In this document: piece after piece, positions 59,485 to 64,000 of the stretch
Position numbering within the stretch: position 1 is the stretch's first letter
How the letters are laid out: every line of letters begins with the position of its first letter
NCBI GenBank assembly: GCA_018434685.1
Contig: JAHDOV010000006.1
Span: forward strand, 124,001 to 188,000
Length of the DNA stretch: 64,000 nt
Reading direction: 5' to 3'
Source: Deltaproteobacteria bacterium
Lineage (GTDB): Bacteria > Desulfobacterota > Desulfomonilia > UBA1062
Translations under genes and position numbers: made by a program
Notes under the pieces: generated by a model
The model's database searches: none
Told to the model about the DNA's origin: nothing
Seen by the model: the letters and a program-made list of their open reading frames with translations, nothing else

Positions 59485-60369
59485 ATGGCACGCAGATATT
59501 CCCGGACATTCCCGGTGGATACCGGGGAATACCCGTTTAAGGACCACTGGTTCGAGCGGGAGGGATCTGCCCTGCACTATGTCGATGAAGGGCAGGGCAC
59601 GCCCGTGCTGATGCTCCATGGCAACCCCACCTGGTCGTTCCTGTACCGCAACGTCATCAAGGCAGTGGCAGGCAGGTGCCGCTGTATCGCGCCGGACTAT
59701 CCGGGGTTCGGCTATTCGGAGCACCCACCAGAATACTCCTATACCCCGGAAGCACATGCACAATGGATACGGGCCCTGGTCGACACCCTCGGACTCGAGC
59801 GCTGCATACTGGTGGTCCAGGACTGGGGCGGCCCCATCGGGTTTTCCCTCGCCGTGGAGCAGCCGGAGCGCTTCGCCGGGATCGTGCTGTGCAATTCGTG
59901 GTGCTGGCCGCCCACGCCCGGTGCCCGCGTCTTCTCCTGGATCATGGGCGGACCGCTGGGCAAGTATCTGCACCTGCGGCACAACTTCTTCGCCAGGGTC
60001 CTTGTCCCCTACGGCATCTATCACAAGGAAGCCAGGACGCCGGGTGTCCTGGAGGCGTACACCGATCCGTTTCCCACCCCTGAATCACGCATGGGGACGT
60101 GGGTCTTCCCCCGCAGCATCCGCACCTCGTCGCCATGGCTCAAGGAGATCGAGGGAAGGCTGCCCGTCCTCGGCAGCCTTCCGGTGCGCATGGTCTGGGC
60201 CATGAAGGACCCTGCCTTCGGGAAGAGTTCCTATATCAGGAGATGGCAGGGCTTCTTCCCGGACGCGCCTGTCGAGAGGGTGACCGATGCCTCCCACTAC
60301 CTTCAGGAAGACTGCCCGCAGCGAATAGCCAGGGCCATCGAGAACATCCTGAACCGGATCGAGAAATGA
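59485..60369 (+). CDS. Haloalkane dehalogenase-like alpha/beta hydrolase
   Basis: A 294-residue hydrolase with dehalogenase hallmarks: HGNPTWSFLYR (Asn47 as halide-stabilising residue), nucleophile Asp113 in VQDWGGPIG with Trp114 next to it, an acid Asp in VWAMKDPAFG, and His271 in DASHYLQED. The Asp nucleophile followed by Trp separates it from esterases. It may also act as a fluoroacetate-type or epoxide hydrolase relative. No signal peptide and a weak ribosome site before ATG 59485. Confidence 0.85.
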   Translation: MARRYSRTFPVDTGEYPFKDHWFEREGSALHYVDEGQGTPVLMLHGNPTWSFLYRNVIKAVAGRCRCIAPDYPGFGYSEHPPEYSYTPEAHAQWIRALVDTLGLERCILVVQDWGGPIGFSLAVEQPERFAGIVLCNSWCWPPTPGARVFSWIMGGPLGKYLHLRHNFFARVLVPYGIYHKEARTPGVLEAYTDPFPTPESRMGTWVFPRSIRTSSPWLKEIEGRLPVLGSLPVRMVWAMKDPAFGKSSYIRRWQGFFPDAPVERVTDASHYLQEDCPQRIARAIENILNRIEK

Positions 60370-60453
60370 ACGAACGTTCCCCTTGACCCCAAAAAGTCAA
60401 AGGGCTCTTCCTCCGCTGATTCACTGTATCCTGATCCGCATGGAGAGATGATC

Positions 60454-61863
60454 TTACTGAGCTCCACCGCCCAATACCGCATACAGCTGCACCTGGTTGG
60501 CGAGCTTCGCCAGCCGGAGCGCCACAAGACCCTGCTGGGCCACAAAGAGGGATCGATGGGCAACGAGGACACCCAGGTAGCTGTCTATCCCCTTTGTATA
60601 CCTTTCGTTGGAGAGGCGGTAGGTTTCAGACAGGGCATGGACGAGGGATTGCTGCGCCGAGAGCCGCTCTTCCATCGTGCCCATCACGGCCAATGCATCG
60701 GCTGTTTCCCTGAAGGCGGTCTGGATTGTCTTCTCGTATTGGGTCAGGACGATCTCCCTGTCCACTTTGCTCACCTTGAGTGCTGGCCAGATCCGGGCAT
60801 CGAAGATCGGAATGGTGGCCTGCGGTGCGAAGCTCCAGGTGCGCGAGCCTGATTCGAACAGCCCTGACAGCTCGCTGCTGGCGGTTCCGATGGTGGTCGT
60901 CAGGGAGATGCGTGGGAAAAAAGCCGCCCGGGCGGCCCCGATATTGGCATAGGCAGCCTTGAGCCGGTGTTCTGCCTGAAGGATGTCAGGGCGGCTCAGG
61001 AGCACCTCGGAGCCCATGCCGGGAGAAATCTCTCCTGGAAGGACCACGCTGCTCAGATCGGCCGGCAGGAGTGCAGCCGGTGCCGGTGAGCCGAGCAGAA
61101 GGTTCAAGGCGTTTTCATCCGTCGCCACCTGCTGGATGTAGCGGGCGATGTCTCTGCGGGCTGTATCCACTTGCGTCTGGGCCTGGTACAATTCCAGCTG
61201 GGTTGCGACCCCGACATCGTAGCTCTTCTTGATGAGATCGTAGGACTCCTGCTGGGCGGCAAGTGTGGAGCGCGACAGATCGAGGGCTTCCTGGTCTGCT
61301 GCCAGGGAGAGGTACGCCAGTGCCACCGCGGAGACAAGCGAGATCTGTGAGCTGCGCCGTGCCTCCTGTGTGGCCAGAAATTCCTCCAGTGCCTGGTCTT
61401 TGAGGCTGCGGATGCGGCCGAAGAAGTCGATCTCCCAGGAACTGATGCCGAAATTGACATCGTATCGTTCAGCGGTCATCGCACTCCCCGTACTCGAAAG
61501 ATCGGCCGGCACACGCTCTTTGCCCCCGCTTCCGGCTGCATAGACCGGCGGCAGAAGCTCGGCTCTCTGAATGCCGTACAAGCCCCGGGCCCTCTCGACG
61601 TTCAAGGCGGCGAGCCTGAGGTCGCGGTTGTTGTTCAGGGCCGTCTCGATGAGCTTCTGAAGCCGTTCGTCGGCAAAAAACTCCCGCCATTTGAGCTCAG
61701 ATACTGCCGGGAGGTTTGTGGCTGTCTTTGTTCCAGTGTAGGCGGCTCCTTCCGGCCAATCGGCAGGAACGGGGGATTCAGGTCTCGTATATTTCGGGGC
61801 CATGGTGCAGCCGCCGGCAAAGGTAATTGCCACGCAGAGGAGAATAAACAGGTTTCTCTTCAT
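60454..61863 (-). CDS. RND efflux outer membrane factor lipoprotein (NodT/OprM type)
   Basis: A 469-residue TolC-like protein with a lipoprotein signal (LFILLCVAITFAGGCTMAP, lipobox AGGC). The two OEP repeats each contain long helices (LAALNVERARGLYGIQRAEL; LRLAKLANQVQLYAVLGGG at the end) and the family element YDVNFGISSWEIDFFGRIRS. RPDILQAEHRLKAAYANIGA is the second-repeat signature. It forms the outer membrane exit duct for the RND pump directly upstream; the pump stop is one base before this start's ribosome region, and AGGGGGGG precedes the ATG. Confidence 0.94.
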   Translation of the reverse strand: MKRNLFILLCVAITFAGGCTMAPKYTRPESPVPADWPEGAAYTGTKTATNLPAVSELKWREFFADERLQKLIETALNNNRDLRLAALNVERARGLYGIQRAELLPPVYAAGSGGKERVPADLSSTGSAMTAERYDVNFGISSWEIDFFGRIRSLKDQALEEFLATQEARRSSQISLVSAVALAYLSLAADQEALDLSRSTLAAQQESYDLIKKSYDVGVATQLELYQAQTQVDTARRDIARYIQQVATDENALNLLLGSPAPAALLPADLSSVVLPGEISPGMGSEVLLSRPDILQAEHRLKAAYANIGAARAAFFPRISLTTTIGTASSELSGLFESGSRTWSFAPQATIPIFDARIWPALKVSKVDREIVLTQYEKTIQTAFRETADALAVMGTMEERLSAQQSLVHALSETYRLSNERYTKGIDSYLGVLVAHRSLFVAQQGLVALRLAKLANQVQLYAVLGGGAQ

Positions 61864-61864
61864 A

Positions 61865-64000
61865 TCATTGATCCCCCCCTGATGGATTTGAAACAGCTGT
61901 TTCGATTGATTCGAGCCTCTTTTTTCTGCCGAAGATCTTTTCGATAAGCACAAAGAAAAGGGGTGCAAAGATGACAACCAGGACGGTGGCGGACACCATT
62001 CCCCCCAGCACGCCCGTGCCGATGGCATTCTGGGCACCTGCGCCCGCGCCGGTGGTCAGGGCAAGGGGCAGGACCCCGAAGCCAAAGGCGAGCGAGGTCA
62101 TGATGATCGGACGGAACCGCAGCTTCGCACCCTCAATCGTGGCGTCGATGAGCCCCATGCCCTTTTCCATGCCGCCCTTGGCGAACTGGACGATGAGGAT
62201 GGCGTTCTTGGTGGCCAGTCCCAGGGTAGTGAGAAGTCCGATCTGGAAGTACACGTCATTGGAAAGCCCCCGCATGCTCGAGGCGATGATGCCGCCGATG
62301 ACCCCCAGCGGCAGCACCAGTAGGACCGAGATGGGGATGGTCCAGCTCTCGTAGAGCGCGGCCAGGCACAAAAAGATCACGAAGATGGAAAATGCGTACA
62401 ACAGCGGTGCCTGGGAGCTCGACATCCGTTCCTGGTAGGACAGGCCGGTCCAGTCGAAGCCGACGCCCTTGGGCAGCTTCTCCACCGCCTCTTCCATGGC
62501 CTGCATGGCCTCGCCCGAGCTCTTCCCCCCAGCCGGCTCACCCCAGATGTTCATGGCAGGGAATCCGTTGAAACGCTCGAGCCGAGGCGATCCGAACGTC
62601 CAGCGGCCCGTGGCGAAGGAGGAATAGGGCACCATCTGGCCTGATGCATTGCGGACATAGAGTTTTTCCAGGTCCTTGGGCTGCATGCGGTAGGGCGCGT
62701 CCGCCTGGATGTACACCCGCTTGACATCGCCGCCTTTCACGAAGTCGTTGACATAGGCGCTGCCGAATGAAGCCGCGAGTGTCCGATGGATGGAGGTAAT
62801 GGGCAACCCCATCGCTCCTGCCTTTTCCCAGTCCACGTCGATCCGGTATTCGGGCACGTCCTCCATGCCGTTGGGTCGGACCGAGGTCAATCGCGGGTCC
62901 TGTGCCGTTATCCCCAGGAGCTGATTGCGGGCATCCATCAGGCCTGCGTGTCCGAGGCCGCCCCGGTCCAACAGCTCGAATTCGAATCCCTTGGCAGCCC
63001 CGAGTTCGACGACTGCCGGCGGCGGAAACACGAACACCATGGCGCTCCTGATGCTCGAAAGAGCCCTCGTGGACCTTTCCGCAATGGCTTTGGCCTTGAG
63101 CTCAGGCCTGTCACGCAAATCCCAGTCTTTGAGCTTGACGAAGACCATGCCGTTGTTCTGCGCCCTGCCGGAGAAGCCGATGCCGGTAACGACCGTGCAG
63201 GATTCCACGGCATCCTGTTCGTTCTCCTGGAAGTAGCGCTCGATCTTCTTCCCGACCTCGAGGGTCTGCTCCATGGTGGCGCCCTTGGGCATCATCACCT
63301 GGGAGAGCAGAATGCCCTGGTCTTCATCCGGGAGGTAGGCAGTAGGCATGCGGAGGTACAAAAATCCCATGATCCCTACGATCACCACGAAAACGGCCAG
63401 GTAGCGCTTTTTCCGGGACAGTGAATGGCCGACCAGCCACGTGTACCGGTCTCTGAGGCCAAAGAACACCTTGTCGAACCAGAGGAAAAACGGGCGCAGG
63501 AAGAATACCGCATGTTCCGCCGGCTCATGCCCTGCCTTCACGGGTCTCAGGAGCGATGCGCACAGCACCGGCGTCAGGATCAGGGCTACCAATACCGAAA
63601 GCAGCATGGACGCGATGATGGTCACGGAGAACTGGCGGTAGATGACGCCGGTGGACCCGGGGAAGAACGCCATAGGCCCGAACACGGCCGAGAGCACGAG
63701 CCCGATGCCGATGAGCGCGCTGGTGATCTGCTCCATGGACTTGGCCGTGGCCTCCTTGGGCGGGAGGCCTTCCTCGCTCATGATCCGCTCCACGTTCTCC
63801 ACCACCACGATGGCGTCGTCCACCAGCAGGCCGATGGCGAGCACCATGGCGAACATGGTGAGCATGTTGATCGAAAATCCGAAGAACCCCAGCATGGCGA
63901 AGGTTCCCAGGAGAACCACAGGCACTGCGATGGTGGGGATCAGGGTGGCCCGCATGTTGCCCAGGAAGAGCCACATGACCAGGAAGACAAGGATAATGGC
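61865..64000 (-). CDS. RND efflux permease, HAE1/AcrB type (5' truncated by window edge)
   Basis: The C-terminal 711 residues of an AcrB/MexB-type proton-driven pump; about 330 N-terminal residues lie beyond the edge. Visible: [19 protein letters not shown] with the Asp-Asp proton relay of TM4, TM helices 3-6, the second periplasmic porter/docking half ([60 protein letters not shown]), and TM 7-12 including [20 protein letters not shown] and [20 protein letters not shown]. It exports hydrophobic compounds with the OMF downstream; the periplasmic adaptor gene is expected outside the window. Confidence 0.95.
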   Translation of the reverse strand, partial: AIILVFLVMWLFLGNMRATLIPTIAVPVVLLGTFAMLGFFGFSINMLTMFAMVLAIGLLVDDAIVVVENVERIMSEEGLPPKEATAKSMEQITSALIGIGLVLSAVFGPMAFFPGSTGVIYRQFSVTIIASMLLSVLVALILTPVLCASLLRPVKAGHEPAEHAVFFLRPFFLWFDKVFFGLRDRYTWLVGHSLSRKKRYLAVFVVIVGIMGFLYLRMPTAYLPDEDQGILLSQVMMPKGATMEQTLEVGKKIERYFQENEQDAVESCTVVTGIGFSGRAQNNGMVFVKLKDWDLRDRPELKAKAIAERSTRALSSIRSAMVFVFPPPAVVELGAAKGFEFELLDRGGLGHAGLMDARNQLLGITAQDPRLTSVRPNGMEDVPEYRIDVDWEKAGAMGLPITSIHRTLAASFGSAYVNDFVKGGDVKRVYIQADAPYRMQPKDLEKLYVRNASGQMVPYSSFATGRWTFGSPRLERFNGFPAMNIWGEPAGGKSSGEAMQAMEEAVEKLPKGVGFDWTGLSYQERMSSSQAPLLYAFSIFVIFLCLAALYESWTIPISVLLVLPLGVIGGIIASSMRGLSNDVYFQIGLLTTLGLATKNAILIVQFAKGGMEKGMGLIDATIEGAKLRFRPIIMTSLAFGFGVLPLALTTGAGAGAQNAIGTGVLGGMVSATVLVVIFAPLFFVLIEKIFGRKKRLESIETAVSNPSGGDQ

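Overview
This window reads as chromosome from an anaerobic, GC-rich bacterium, most likely a Desulfobacterota/Deltaproteobacteria-type organism. The signs are a large ATP-dependent acyl-CoA dehydratase/reductase locus (benzoyl-CoA-reductase / 2-hydroxyacyl-CoA-dehydratase superfamily), EFR1-type flavodoxin-ferredoxin proteins, bactofilins, RND efflux and lipoproteins with Gram-negative lipoboxes. I assign the phylum by inference from gene content only. I see no phage, transposase, integrase or CRISPR array.

Layout. 1-0.65 kb: the end of a type IV pseudopilin operon. 0.7-5.0 kb: bactofilin, M24-fold protein, rhomboid protease and alpha/beta hydrolase on the minus strand. 5.2-7.3 kb: hflK-hflC. 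7.4-10.3 kb: a zinc-type ABC transporter (znuA-znuC-znuB) preceded by a small ribbon-helix-helix regulator with Cys pairs and a perfect palindrome at its promoter. 10.4-18 kb: a bactofilin-like membrane protein, FMN-binding protein, ADP-ribosylglycohydrolase, soluble hybrid histidine kinase, amidohydrolase, a truncated CoA-binding fragment and an enoyl-CoA hydratase.

19.1-39.0 kb is the most unusual region. It is about 20 kb of nearly gap-free minus-strand genes: two acyl-CoA dehydrogenase-fold proteins that both lack the usual catalytic glutamate, three paralogous helical proteins of no family I know, two TetR regulators with nearly the same recognition region, five subunits of the HgdB/BcrB/BcrC superfamily, three ATP-dependent [4Fe-4S] activases (two in tandem), a protein resembling the middle domain of acetyl-CoA synthase (CODH/ACS beta), a CooC-type ATPase, an EFR1 flavodoxin-ferredoxin and a Cys-rich ferredoxin. 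The natural reading is two linked radical-enzyme modules. Module 1 (28.0-32.4 kb) has a Bcr-like set of two activases and two subunits. Module 2 (19.1-25.5 kb) has one activase, one short and two duplicated long subunits and a dedicated ferredoxin. A redox/metal-maturation block (25.6-28.0 kb) lies between them. The substrate cannot be read from sequence.

39.4-41.8 kb: a polar amino acid ABC transporter. 41.9-42.1 kb: an inverted repeat and tRNA-Thr(CGT). 42.2-48.3 kb: NifX/NafY-type protein, GIY-YIG protein, adenine deaminase, CBS/DRTGG family II pyrophosphatase and a membrane metallophosphoesterase. 48.4-50.2 kb: leuA behind a complete leucine transcription attenuator (leader peptide with seven Leu in eight codons, antiterminator and terminator). 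50.5-64 kb: a leucine-rich-repeat lipoprotein, a DUF2239 protein with an operator-flanked promoter, a chalcone-isomerase-fold protein, a DEAD-box helicase, a secreted endonuclease/exonuclease/phosphatase-family protein, a haloalkane dehalogenase-like hydrolase, and an RND efflux permease and outer membrane factor running off the right edge.
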